The notes below the pieces were generated by a model. That model was not told the DNA's origin. It worked only from the letters and a program-made list of their open reading frames with translations, and searched no databases. Positions 1 through 6,648 of a stretch of 16,675 nucleotides of DNA are shown in pieces. Each line of letters begins with the position of its first letter. Position 1 is the first letter of the stretch. The translations under genes and the position numbers were made by a program. This DNA is from Bacillota bacterium (GTDB taxonomy: Bacteria > Bacillota_B > Desulfitobacteriia > Desulfitobacteriales > Desulfitobacteriaceae), in NCBI GenBank assembly GCA_021779415.1, contig JAJYAS010000009.1, positions 1 to 16,675 of the forward strand, given 5' to 3'.

Positions 1-35
1 TTAAAAGAGACGAAGATATTCCCCGCCTCTCTTAA
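1..35 (-). terminator. Probable terminator of the cphB-cphA operon
   Basis: Read on the minus strand, bases 35-24 pair with bases 12-1. This gives a 12-bp stem (two G-U wobbles) with an 11-base loop, about 30 bases after the cphA stop. The 3' arm ends in a T-rich stretch (TCTCTTTTAA). The window stops here, so a longer U tract cannot be seen. Confidence 0.55.
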
Positions 36-65
36 TTCACACCTTTACTTTCTACTTTCTCAGAA

Positions 66-2711
66 CTAAACCCCAACAACCTTTGGTGTTGGCTCAAAGT
101 CCACGGCCTTCTGTAATTTCATTCTCTTTTGAATCTCTTCTTCGATCGGCTCGATGTGTTCGTAAAACATGACGAAGGTGTCCCCCGGAACGCAACTGTC
201 TAATCCCTGTCGAAAGGCCTCTGTTTCCGAAAGTACGATCCTTATTTTGTTGGGGTTCATGCCACTCTGTACTGCTTCATCATAGAGAATTTGGGCAATT
301 TCGCCTGGTTTACGCCCGCGCAAATCGGCATCTTCCCGAATTACTAAACGCTTGAAACCCTGTGCAGCTATGCGCCCCACTTCACGTATTAAATCATCTG
401 GCCTGTCACCCGGTACGGTTATACAACCTACAAGAGAACAATTCTTAAACTGTTTGAGAGTATGAGCAACTTCTTGGATTCCGGCGGCATTATGCCCATA
501 GTCAACAATAACACGTACTCCATCTAACTCATATAGATTCAATCGTCCCCGATTGTGCTCTGCATCAGAGGGGAAGTTTTGCAGAGAATCGCGAATGGCC
601 GTAGCACTTAATCCTAAGGCCCACCCCGCAGCGACAGCTGCCAAAGCATTATAGATGTTATGCTTTGCTTTTCCTTCCCAGGTCACTGGAATCTGTTTCA
701 CCGAACAGATCCGAAAAATTTTAGAACCTTGACAGAGTAAGATCATACCCCGACGTACAAAGACAGCTGTACCGTTTATTCCCAAATGTTTACGTACATG
801 GATGTTATCCTTTTCAGCGCTGAAGAAGATAACTCTTCCTTTCGTACGCTGAGCTATATGCACGACATGTGGATCATCCGCATTCAAGACCACATAACTA
901 TGAGGTCTAACCACCTCCGCCACTAAGCTCTTAACATGAGCAATATCCGCCGTTGTCTCTATGCCATACTGACCTAAATGGTCATTAGAAACATTTGTAA
1001 TCACGGCCACATCCGCATAGTCATAACCTAAACCAGCCCGTAGTATTCCGCCCCTCGCTGTTTCCAAAACGGCCACCTGAACCTCAGGATGCCTTAAAAC
1101 AGTCCTTGCGCTCTCCGGCCCGGTCATATCCCCTTTAACCCACAGTTTTTGATCAATATATATCCCATCTGTGGAAGTCATACCTACTTTAAGCTGTTGA
1201 TCTGCAAGCATTTTACCAATCATCCGAGTTGTTGTCGTTTTTCCATTCGTGCCCGTAATCGCGATAATAGGGATTCTACCATTTCCCGCAGGAAACACTT
1301 GCTCGACAATGGCCTTGCCCACATTTCGCGCTTGACCCAAGCTCGGAAAATGGTGCATGCGAATCCCCGGCGCAGCATTAACTTCAATAATATGCCCATT
1401 TTTTTTACGATAGGACTCTTTGATATCCTCAATCACTAAATCAATGCCCGCAACATCTAAGCCAATCAGCTTCGTAGCATTGACGACTAAATCAACGTTA
1501 TCAGAATGTACCAGGTCCGTCACATCCTCAGCTATACCCCCCGTACTCAAATTAGCACTATCCCGCAGATACACTACTTCCCCCAGTTCAGGAACGGAGG
1601 ATAAAGTCAACCGCTTCTGAGAAAGGGTCAAAACCACCACGGGATCAATTTTGATCTTAGTTAACTCCTTCTCATGGTCATCTCCCCGCCTAGGGTCTGA
1701 ATTTACTTGCTCTACTAGTTCCTCTATCGATGATGAACCATCCCCAATTACATGGGCGGGAATTCTTTGGGCAGCAGCTACTAAACGATCTCCAACCACT
1801 ACCAATCGATAATGCTGGCCCGCAATATATTCTTCGATAATCACCCAGTCCCCATAAGTTTGGGCGACCTTGAACGCCGCTCTGACTTCTACTACACTCT
1901 TAAGTCGAAGAGTTACCCCTTTGCCCTGGTTTCCGTGCAAGGGCTTAATGACAACGGGCGTTTTCATATTTTGAAAGGCCTGAATAGCCTCTTCTTCTGT
2001 CCTGACAATATATCCCCAAGGGACAGGAACTCCACCCTCACCCAGTATTTTCTTGGTCATTTCCTTATCACAGGCAATGTCTACCCCTATACTAGACGTC
2101 GCACCAGTTATGGTTGCTTGGACTCGTCTTTGATTACGACCATACCCCAGCTGCAACAAGCTACCCTCATTGAGGCGATGGACTGGAATTCCCCTCTCTT
2201 GGCATGCCTCAACAATAACTCGCGTTGAAACTCCCAATTCGTAATCAGCCATCACTTCTCTGATACGGTTTACTGCCTGACTTACATCAAAAGAACCCTG
2301 TTCCAGAAGAGTTTTAACAAGAGCAAACCCTTGTTTTAATCCCTCAATAGCTCCTTCTTTAGCTTCGTAATTGAAGATGATCTCATACCACCCTGGATGT
2401 TCTAAAATCCCCATAGTTTTACCGTATTTAATTGTTTGTCCCGCTTGTGTCAAAAGATCTATGGTCACATGTTCAATGACATGCCCGATAAGGGTTCCCT
2501 CTTGTAAACGCTCTAGGAATCCACCATGTTTACCCCGTGAACAATAATGATCTACCAAGGTCGGTAAATGCTCGACGAGTCGAAAACGAAAGTCTCCCAA
2601 TTCATTACTAAAGCGTTCTGTCCATTCTTGGAGATCCACAATCGCTCGAATAATGGGCCTATGACTGAAAACATTGGCCCCTTCGATCGCTTGGATTTCT
2701 CTAATCTCCAT
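66..2711 (-). CDS. cphA: Cyanophycin synthetase CphA
   Basis: CphA polymerises aspartate and arginine into multi-L-arginyl-poly-L-aspartate (cyanophycin), a cytoplasmic nitrogen reserve, using ATP for both additions. The 881-residue product has the family's usual length and three parts. The N-terminal region begins MEIREIQAIEGANVFSHRP. An ATP-grasp domain lies at about 200-470, with KPLHGNQGKGVT near 256-267 and EVNAAPGIRMH near 443-453. A Mur-ligase-like domain has the P-loop GTNGKTTTTR at about 487-496, ETARGGILR near 550 and DYGHNAAG further on. The frame is open 51 codons further upstream, but that extension overlaps cphB. The ATG at 2711 is preceded 10 bases away by AAGGAGGAA and gives the normal family N-terminus. 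It lies 97 bases after cphB with no terminator between, so the two are probably co-transcribed. Desulfitobacterium CphA enzymes are known, which fits the inferred host. Confidence 0.95.
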   Translation of the reverse strand: MEIREIQAIEGANVFSHRPIIRAIVDLQEWTERFSNELGDFRFRLVEHLPTLVDHYCSRGKHGGFLERLQEGTLIGHVIEHVTIDLLTQAGQTIKYGKTMGILEHPGWYEIIFNYEAKEGAIEGLKQGFALVKTLLEQGSFDVSQAVNRIREVMADYELGVSTRVIVEACQERGIPVHRLNEGSLLQLGYGRNQRRVQATITGATSSIGVDIACDKEMTKKILGEGGVPVPWGYIVRTEEEAIQAFQNMKTPVVIKPLHGNQGKGVTLRLKSVVEVRAAFKVAQTYGDWVIIEEYIAGQHYRLVVVGDRLVAAAQRIPAHVIGDGSSSIEELVEQVNSDPRRGDDHEKELTKIKIDPVVVLTLSQKRLTLSSVPELGEVVYLRDSANLSTGGIAEDVTDLVHSDNVDLVVNATKLIGLDVAGIDLVIEDIKESYRKKNGHIIEVNAAPGIRMHHFPSLGQARNVGKAIVEQVFPAGNGRIPIIAITGTNGKTTTTRMIGKMLADQQLKVGMTSTDGIYIDQKLWVKGDMTGPESARTVLRHPEVQVAVLETARGGILRAGLGYDYADVAVITNVSNDHLGQYGIETTADIAHVKSLVAEVVRPHSYVVLNADDPHVVHIAQRTKGRVIFFSAEKDNIHVRKHLGINGTAVFVRRGMILLCQGSKIFRICSVKQIPVTWEGKAKHNIYNALAAVAAGWALGLSATAIRDSLQNFPSDAEHNRGRLNLYELDGVRVIVDYGHNAAGIQEVAHTLKQFKNCSLVGCITVPGDRPDDLIREVGRIAAQGFKRLVIREDADLRGRKPGEIAQILYDEAVQSGMNPNKIRIVLSETEAFRQGLDSCVPGDTFVMFYEHIEPIEEEIQKRMKLQKAVDFEPTPKVVGV

Positions 2712-2721
2712 TATGTTGCTG

Positions 2722-2730
2722 TTCCTCCTT
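2722..2730 (-). promoter_or_regulatory. Ribosome binding site that sets the cphA start
   Basis: AAGGAGGAA on the minus strand, 10 bases before the ATG at 2711. It argues against the longer in-frame reading that starts at 2864 inside cphB. Confidence 0.75.
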
Positions 2731-2808
2731 CGGTCGCAATGGATAATATCCCCCCCTAGTTTTAACCTTTTTTCCTTCCGATATTCCTTTCTTAAGTCAT
2801 TCGTTAAA

Positions 2809-3609
2809 CTAAAGCAGAGATACACGCCGTTTAAGATCAAAACTATAGCCATCCGATAGAACATGCATCAAAATCGGGCTCAAAACTAGGGCCTGGCCCT
2901 GCGTGGATTCCGAAACGTTCGTTGTAGTTGAAGGTGACGCATCGACCACTGTCACCGTATTGCTGCCAACAACTGAGAAACGCGCATCGGATTGCACTAA
3001 AATACCTGTATCCTCGTCAATCCCCACACCTAGCACATAAGGGTTTTGAGCGACCGCCGATAAGAGCCGACCGATTCGGCCACGCTGAGCGAAATGTTGA
3101 TCAATCACCACGGACCGAAGTAACCCTAATCCCGGAGCCATCGTTAAAGTATTCTTTTTCGCCGTTCCCGCTTCTCCCCCGACAATCATCGTATCTGACA
3201 TGACAGAGGCCCCTGCGCTCGTTCCCGCAATAATGATTCCCTGTTCGTAGAGTTGTTGGAGCATTCGCCCCAATAACGTCCCCCCTAGCAAGCCGGTAAT
3301 CCTCAGTTGATCACCCCCTGTAAAAAATACCCCTGTTGATTGTTCAAATTCCTTTCCAATCCCTTGCCTATTCGCCTGAGTGCGATCTGAAACATCAAGA
3401 ACTTGTACTTCCCGAGCTCCTAATTCGAGAAATAAAGCATGGTATTCAGTCCCTACTTGAAGCGGGTATTCTGTCGCTGCCGTCAGGACCGTAATGCGAC
3501 TTTCTCTACCTCCAGACTCTTGAACAAAACGCTTAAGGATTTTGCACTCGTTCTTTTTATCTTCTGCTCCACCGATTATAAGCAGTCTTCCTTCCACATG
3601 TTCCGCCAA
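2809..3609 (-). CDS. cphB: Cyanophycinase CphB
   Basis: CphB is a serine exopeptidase of family S51 that degrades cyanophycin to beta-Asp-Arg dipeptides in the cytoplasm. With the TTG start at 3609 the product has 266 residues, the family's usual size. It begins with the typical GRLLIIGGAEDK. TGGDQ lies near 98-101 and the nucleophile elbow GTSAGAS carries Ser131. His172 (IDQHFAQRGRIG) and Glu199 (GIDEDTG) are the probable other catalytic residues, at positions close to those of the Synechocystis enzyme. The reading frame continues to a GTG at 3639, but that GTG has no good ribosome binding site. The TTG has GGAGGG six bases upstream. It is the first gene of the operon and precedes cphA, so synthesis and breakdown are encoded together. 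It diverges from the L,D-transpeptidase gene. Confidence 0.93.
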   Translation of the reverse strand: MAEHVEGRLLIIGGAEDKKNECKILKRFVQESGGRESRITVLTAATEYPLQVGTEYHALFLELGAREVQVLDVSDRTQANRQGIGKEFEQSTGVFFTGGDQLRITGLLGGTLLGRMLQQLYEQGIIIAGTSAGASVMSDTMIVGGEAGTAKKNTLTMAPGLGLLRSVVIDQHFAQRGRIGRLLSAVAQNPYVLGVGIDEDTGILVQSDARFSVVGSNTVTVVDASPSTTTNVSESTQGQALVLSPILMHVLSDGYSFDLKRRVSLL

Positions 3610-3615
3610 TCTGAT

Positions 3616-3621
3616 CCCTCC
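3616..3621 (-). promoter_or_regulatory. Ribosome binding site favouring a TTG start for cphB
   Basis: GGAGGG on the minus strand, six bases before TTG at 3609. The alternative GTG at 3639 has only CCCTCTTTAG before it, which does not resemble a Shine-Dalgarno sequence. Confidence 0.6.
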
Positions 3622-3665
3622 AGTCCGTTTATTTTCCACCTAAAGAGGGTTTAATTATGCAAAGA

Positions 3666-3691
3666 ACATTCAGAAATTCCTCACATACCAT
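3666..3691 (+). promoter_or_regulatory. Candidate sigma-K/sigma-E-type promoter of the L,D-transpeptidase gene
   Basis: AC at 3666-3667, a 16-base spacer, then CATACCAT at 3684-3691. This fits the mother-cell pattern (sigma-K: AC, 16-17 bases, CATAnnnTA; sigma-E: CATACAAT) except for the final A of the sigma-K form. The predicted start is near 3698, upstream of AAAGGAGG at 3715-3722. Based on motif inspection only. Confidence 0.4.
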
Positions 3692-3712
3692 GAGATATAC
3701 CCTCGATGTCAA
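3683..3712 (-). promoter_or_regulatory. Weak candidate promoter for cphBA
   Basis: On the minus strand a perfect TTGACA lies at 3712-3707. About 18 bases downstream is only GTATGT, a poor -10 box. It overlaps the candidate promoter of the divergent L,D-transpeptidase gene. The -35 is good and the -10 unconvincing, so this is a low-confidence call. Confidence 0.25.
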
Positions 3713-3730
3713 AGAAAGGAGGCTTCTTCT

Positions 3731-4069
3731 ATGCCCAGTCATTCCATTGTCATTCATACCAACCGTCGTCTCCTTGAACTTTATGAAGGAAACCGTCTGG
3801 TAAAGCATTATCCAATAGCGGTAGGTAAAGCAGCGACACCCACACCTACCGGCCATTACTCAATTGCCACGAAAACATTTCAACCTGGCGGTGTCTTTGG
3901 TAGTCGCTGGATGGGGCTCTCTATCCCTCACTATGGGATTCACGGAACGAATAACCCAGCCAGTATTGGACAAGCCGTGTCCAAAGGATGTATCCGCATG
4001 CATAACAACGACGTCGAACACTTATTCCAACGGGTCGAAATCGGCACCCCCATAACCATTCAGCGTTAA
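3731..4069 (+). CDS. Small YkuD-type L,D-transpeptidase
   Basis: The 112-residue protein is essentially a bare YkuD domain. L,D-transpeptidases join meso-diaminopimelate residues of peptidoglycan (3-3 cross-links) through a cysteine nucleophile. The catalytic signature is present: His71 in GIHGTNN, then SKGCIRMHNND with Cys87 and His91. The N-terminus IVIHTNRRLLELYEGNRL is the usual first strand region of the domain. There is no signal peptide, membrane segment or LysM domain, so the protein is not obviously exported. This would suit expression in the mother cell, where the spore cortex and coat are assembled. The start is supported by AAAGGAGG eight bases upstream. It is monocistronic, divergent from cphB and convergent with yabG. 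B. subtilis YkuD is, as I recall, also a late sporulation protein; this one is shorter and lacks LysM. Confidence 0.9.
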   Translation: MPSHSIVIHTNRRLLELYEGNRLVKHYPIAVGKAATPTPTGHYSIATKTFQPGGVFGSRWMGLSIPHYGIHGTNNPASIGQAVSKGCIRMHNNDVEHLFQRVEIGTPITIQR

Positions 4070-4087
4070 CAAGGAAGCGGAAAGAAG

Positions 4088-4140
4088 CAAGGGGACGGTT
4101 CTCCTGCTTCCTAAAAGGAAGCGCGAGAACCGTCCCCTTG
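4088..4140. repeat. Long REP-like hairpin between convergent genes
   Basis: Arms CAAGGGGACGGTTCTC (4088-4103) and GAGAACCGTCCCCTTG (4125-4140) are a perfect 16-bp inverted repeat. An inner stem (GCTTCCT/AGGAAGC with an AAA loop) follows after a short mismatch. It lies 19 bases after the L,D-transpeptidase stop and 28 bases after the yabG stop. No T run follows on either strand, so a simple intrinsic terminator is unlikely, though it may act as a barrier between the convergent transcripts. GGGGACGGTTCT/AGAACCGTCCCC cores recur, as I recall, in dispersed REP-type repeats of Firmicutes. Copy number here cannot be tested from one window. Confidence 0.75.
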
Positions 4141-4159
4141 TCTGCTCTTCTCCTGCTTC
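4099..4159 (+). repeat. 12-base direct repeat around the REP-like hairpin
   Basis: TTCTCCTGCTTC occurs at 4099-4110, inside the hairpin, and again at 4148-4159, just outside it. This may be a partial duplication or the remains of a second repeat unit. Confidence 0.55.
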
Positions 4160-4168
4160 TCCTTGCTC

Positions 4169-5005
4169 TTAATAAGGGCTCCTCGGATACCCCCGCCGCA
4201 TTTGCCCCCGTGTCTCTACCCCTCCGACCCCATCCGTTCCTGTAATCGTATGCGTTAGAACATCCTTTACGGAAACAATCTGGTCCGTAGGGGTAAACGC
4301 AATTCGCTCTACGATAAATACCGGGTCAAAGGCATGGATTAGCATGCGTTTCGGAGAAGACGCGAAATTTGCTCCTGCCGAAAGAATCGCTTCATAATTA
4401 GATTGACAAGCTCCTGCAAAAATTACCAAGTTATCTCGGTTATGTTGATAACGGCGTGCCTCCATAACAGATTCGACAAAATAGCGCGAACTCCGATAAC
4501 TGTCCATACTATGAAAATCTCTCTTCCCACTAATGAACCCGTCATGGCCCGTCAACACCAAGATGTCTGTTGGATTTTCTTGCAATATTTTACGAATTAC
4601 TTTTGGTTGTTCCTTCTCAGACTTGCAAATTCCTTTGGCCTCGATTCCCATTTGCCCGTAGGTCTTGATACATTGATCTAAATAATCCTGGTCACCGTCA
4701 AGTTGCAACACCCGTCCCGGAATCTCAAAGAACTCCCTTTGATCGTCTCGACTTGTTCTCCTTTGACTCGTTAGTCTGTGTAATTTTTGATAAATTAATT
4801 TATTATCAACACGCTCATAATTAGTAACTTCAAGCGGGCTCTTCCAAATAAGGTCTGAAAGCGGTGCATCTGCAAGTAATCTTAAATTAAGCCCTTTAAG
4901 AATCGCCGAACTTTCGCCATTTAGATTTTGGTCAATCCGATCAACGCGGAAAAAAATATCTTGTTGATGTGAAAGCCGAGCAACAGTATCCCCAACATGC
5001 AACAT
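4169..5005 (-). CDS. yabG: Sporulation-specific protease YabG
   Basis: YabG is a mother-cell cysteine protease (family U57) that processes spore coat proteins in Bacillus and cortex-lytic/germination proteins in Clostridioides difficile. The 278-residue product has the YabG landmarks in order. These are the N-terminal GDTVARLSHQQDIFFRV, LQLDGDQDYLDQC near 100-112, LVLTGHDGF with His154, VIFAGACQSNYEA with Cys200, GANFASSPKR, IHAFDPV and the C-terminal GVGGVETRGQMRRG. His154 and Cys200 are the likely catalytic pair, as in clan CD-like proteases. The ATG at 5005 has AAAGGAGG seven bases upstream. It diverges from the glycosyltransferase gene over a symmetric promoter region with a sigma-K/E-like box. 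B. subtilis yabG is sigma-K dependent and lies next to ksgA; here two genes separate it from rsmA. Confidence 0.95.
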   Translation of the reverse strand: MLHVGDTVARLSHQQDIFFRVDRIDQNLNGESSAILKGLNLRLLADAPLSDLIWKSPLEVTNYERVDNKLIYQKLHRLTSQRRTSRDDQREFFEIPGRVLQLDGDQDYLDQCIKTYGQMGIEAKGICKSEKEQPKVIRKILQENPTDILVLTGHDGFISGKRDFHSMDSYRSSRYFVESVMEARRYQHNRDNLVIFAGACQSNYEAILSAGANFASSPKRMLIHAFDPVFIVERIAFTPTDQIVSVKDVLTHTITGTDGVGGVETRGQMRRGYPRSPY

Positions 5006-5041
5006 GAACGAACCTCCTTTTCCCTTTATAGTTTTACGCTA

Positions 5042-5050
5042 TATACTATG
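5042..5050 (-). promoter_or_regulatory. Sigma-K/E-like -10 element for yabG
   Basis: CATAGTATA on the minus strand (5050-5042) matches CATAnnnTA exactly. It lies about 36 bases before the yabG start, which suits a short leader. No clear AC or ATA -35 element is seen at 16-18 bases upstream, so the call rests on the -10 box and on the known sigma-K dependence of yabG. Confidence 0.5.
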
Positions 5051-5068
5051 TCGAACAAAGGCAAACGG

Positions 5069-5077
5069 CATATAGTA
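5069..5077 (+). promoter_or_regulatory. Sigma-K/E-like -10 element for the glycosyltransferase gene
   Basis: CATATAGTA on the plus strand matches CATAnnnTA and lies 31 bases before the ATG at 5109. It is the mirror image of the yabG -10 box, 18 bases away on the other strand. No good -35 is visible. Confidence 0.45.
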
Positions 5078-5108
5078 TAACAAGTTAAGCTATAAAGGGG
5101 GACCTCAG

Positions 5109-5954
5109 ATGTTCGCGGTTGTCATTCCAGCCAAAAATGAGGAAAAAAGCATCTTGGCAGCTTTGACCACCATTTTGCGCCTTCCGGTCAGTTACATTAT
5201 TTTGGTTATCAACGGCTGCACGGATCGGACATTTGAACTTGCCCGTTCAATACCCGATCCTCGGCTTCACATCCTATATTTCACAGAACCCTTAGGAATT
5301 GATATACCTCGTGCAATCGGAGCTCTCTATGCACGTCATTTAGATGTTAAAGGGGCCCTTTTTGTCGATGGAGATATGTCTGGAGATATCTATCAAAATC
5401 TTCTTCACCTCATAACAGCGGTTGAATCTGGGATTGATGTTGCTCTAACCAATTGTTACCCCTATATTACACATCGTCAGAAACTTGCCAATCTCGTCCT
5501 GAGATTTCGAGCCAAGCTGAACCGGGAACTTGACCTCTTAAAAACTCTCGGACTTGCAACTCCTACACACGGGCCTCATGCCCTTTCAGAACATGCCTTG
5601 CAAGTCCTTCCTTTCCAAGCAATTGCAATTCCCCCGCTCACTTTGTTTTGGGCAAAGAAAAGCAGTTTTAGTATCAAAGTCGCCACATCCATCCGCCATG
5701 AAGCATTACACTCTCCAAGGAAACACCGCCGTCATGCTCGTCTAATTGCCGAAACCATTATCGGGGATTGCCTCATGGGATTAGCACTAAGTCGAAATAC
5801 CCCTTTGACTCGAACGCTCGGGAAACACGAATTACTGGGCTACCACCCGGAACGACGTTTTGATATCCTTGAGCATTGGGATCAATCTTTAAAGTCACAG
5901 GACATGTATTATGAACAGCACGTCATAACCCCAGGTCCCTCCACATTCACATAA
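5109..5954 (+). CDS. Family 2 glycosyltransferase, probably sporulation-linked
   Basis: The 281-residue protein has a GT-A nucleotide-sugar binding fold. It starts FAVVIPAKNEEKSI, followed by INGCTDRTFELA near 35-45 and the DxD-type FVDGDMSGD with Asp87 and Asp89, which should bind the metal and sugar nucleotide. THGPHALSEHAL near 153-164 may be part of the acceptor region. There is no signal peptide or membrane span, so it should act in the cytoplasm or at the inner membrane face. The acceptor and sugar are unknown. The start has AAAGGGGG about seven bases upstream. Its promoter region mirrors that of yabG, which suggests mother-cell expression and a role in spore coat or surface glycans. 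The stop is only three bases from the stop of the convergent neighbour, with no terminator between. Confidence 0.8.
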   Translation: MFAVVIPAKNEEKSILAALTTILRLPVSYIILVINGCTDRTFELARSIPDPRLHILYFTEPLGIDIPRAIGALYARHLDVKGALFVDGDMSGDIYQNLLHLITAVESGIDVALTNCYPYITHRQKLANLVLRFRAKLNRELDLLKTLGLATPTHGPHALSEHALQVLPFQAIAIPPLTLFWAKKSSFSIKVATSIRHEALHSPRKHRRHARLIAETIIGDCLMGLALSRNTPLTRTLGKHELLGYHPERRFDILEHWDQSLKSQDMYYEQHVITPGPSTFT

Positions 5955-5957
5955 ACA

Positions 5958-6554
5958 TTAACTACTTCTTTTTTTAGGATCGATATTGTGGTTCCGAAAA
6001 TAGGTCAAAATCTTCCCCTTCTCCTCCATCCGCACGTGCACTGTGGGTTGAATTTTCCCCTCTATAACCCCGTTCCATTTCAAGTAGATGGATTGATTAT
6101 AGAATTTATTTAAGATAGGATCAGCATATTGTATGTCAACAACCACATACTGAGCGTTAATATTTGGTTGTTGGGGATAGATCTCATCACTAGGAACAGT
6201 CATAACCAAGCTTGACGAGGAATCTTTAGGAATTTCGTTCACAATAGCGGATTCATCATGGTGAATTGGCTTTCCAGCGAGACGGTCATCAAAGACGATC
6301 GTCTCGCTGGAAAGATCAACCGCCGGATGTATTCCAACATTCGTGAATTTCAATTCTAGACCAAGCTCCTTGCCCAAATCAACTTTAGGGGATTCTTTTA
6401 AAACAAAATAAGGACGTGCAGCATTTTGTTGTACTTTCCAGGCTGCAACTGTCAAATAAACGGTAATCAATGCCGTAAGTGCTAATACGGTCGTTGCCAG
6501 AGTGGCAATAATACTTGACCATTTCATGAAGCGATCGCTTTCTGTCTTACCCAC
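5958..6554 (-). CDS. Membrane-anchored protein of unknown function
   Basis: I do not recognise the family. The 198-residue product has a short charged N-terminus and one hydrophobic segment (about residues 13-38, from SSIIATLATTVLALT to VAAW). A soluble domain of about 155 residues rich in beta-strand-like stretches follows, presumably outside the membrane. The stretch LELKFTNVGIHPAVDLSSETI resembles the surface-exposed beta domains often seen in single-span proteins. The GTG start at 6554 has GGAGGGTG about 12 bases upstream, a long spacing. An ATG at 6527 would shorten the N-terminus by nine residues but has no ribosome binding site. It lies between the glycosyltransferase gene (convergent) and rsmA (upstream, separated by a terminator). 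A forespore-type promoter may precede it. The coding region contains an unusually strong hairpin. Confidence 0.7.
   Translation of the reverse strand: MGKTESDRFMKWSSIIATLATTVLALTALITVYLTVAAWKVQQNAARPYFVLKESPKVDLGKELGLELKFTNVGIHPAVDLSSETIVFDDRLAGKPIHHDESAIVNEIPKDSSSSLVMTVPSDEIYPQQPNINAQYVVVDIQYADPILNKFYNQSIYLKWNGVIEGKIQPTVHVRMEEKGKILTYFRNHNIDPKKRSS
6267..6317. repeat. Strong hairpin inside the unknown membrane-protein gene
   Basis: CTTTCCAGCGAGACG (6270-6284) and CGTCTCGCTGGAAAG (6300-6314) form a perfect 15-bp inverted repeat. Three further pairs, one of them G-T, extend it inwards to leave a 9-base loop. It lies wholly within coding sequence and encodes roughly LSSETIVFDDRLAGKP. Confidence 0.85.
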
Positions 6555-6610
6555 TCCTAGTATTCACCCTCCGTAATCCTTAACATTCATGCCCTGATGC
6601 TTAGCTTACT

Positions 6611-6640
6611 TATAGTGCGAATATTTCTTGTCTTTTATGC
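6611..6640 (-). promoter_or_regulatory. Candidate sigma-G/F-type promoter of the unknown membrane-protein gene
   Basis: On the minus strand GCATA (6640-6636) is followed after 18 bases by CACTATA (6617-6611). The -35 matches the forespore consensus GnATR and the spacing is right. The -10 agrees with CATnnTA at five of seven positions. Motif evidence only. Confidence 0.3.
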
Positions 6641-6648
6641 CCCAAATA

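Larger units (their letters stand above)
5022..5099. repeat. Large inverted repeat in the yabG/glycosyltransferase intergenic region
   Basis: CCCTTTATAG (5022-5031) and CTATAAAGGG (5090-5099) are a perfect 10-bp inverted repeat. Between them ATACTATG (5043-5050) mirrors CATATAGTAT (5069-5078). The whole spacer is therefore approximately two-fold symmetric, and both transcripts would start with similar 5' leaders ending in CTATAAAGGG. Confidence 0.7.

Noticed and set aside
1149..1439. Plus-strand open frames antisense to cphA, metG and other genes
   Set aside because: They lie wholly inside strongly supported genes on the other strand, lack recognisable domains and have no ribosome binding sites of note.
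2712..2864. N-terminal extension of CphA with a hydrophobic stretch that could look like a membrane anchor
   Set aside because: It overlaps the end of cphB, and a strong ribosome binding site precedes the internal ATG that gives the usual family start.
3610..3639. Ten extra residues of CphB from a GTG start
   Set aside because: No ribosome binding site precedes the GTG, while GGAGGG is well placed for the TTG at 3609.
6531..6538. GCGATCGC octamer, identical to the cyanobacterial HIP1 element
   Set aside because: A single copy inside a coding region in a Firmicute; most likely chance.
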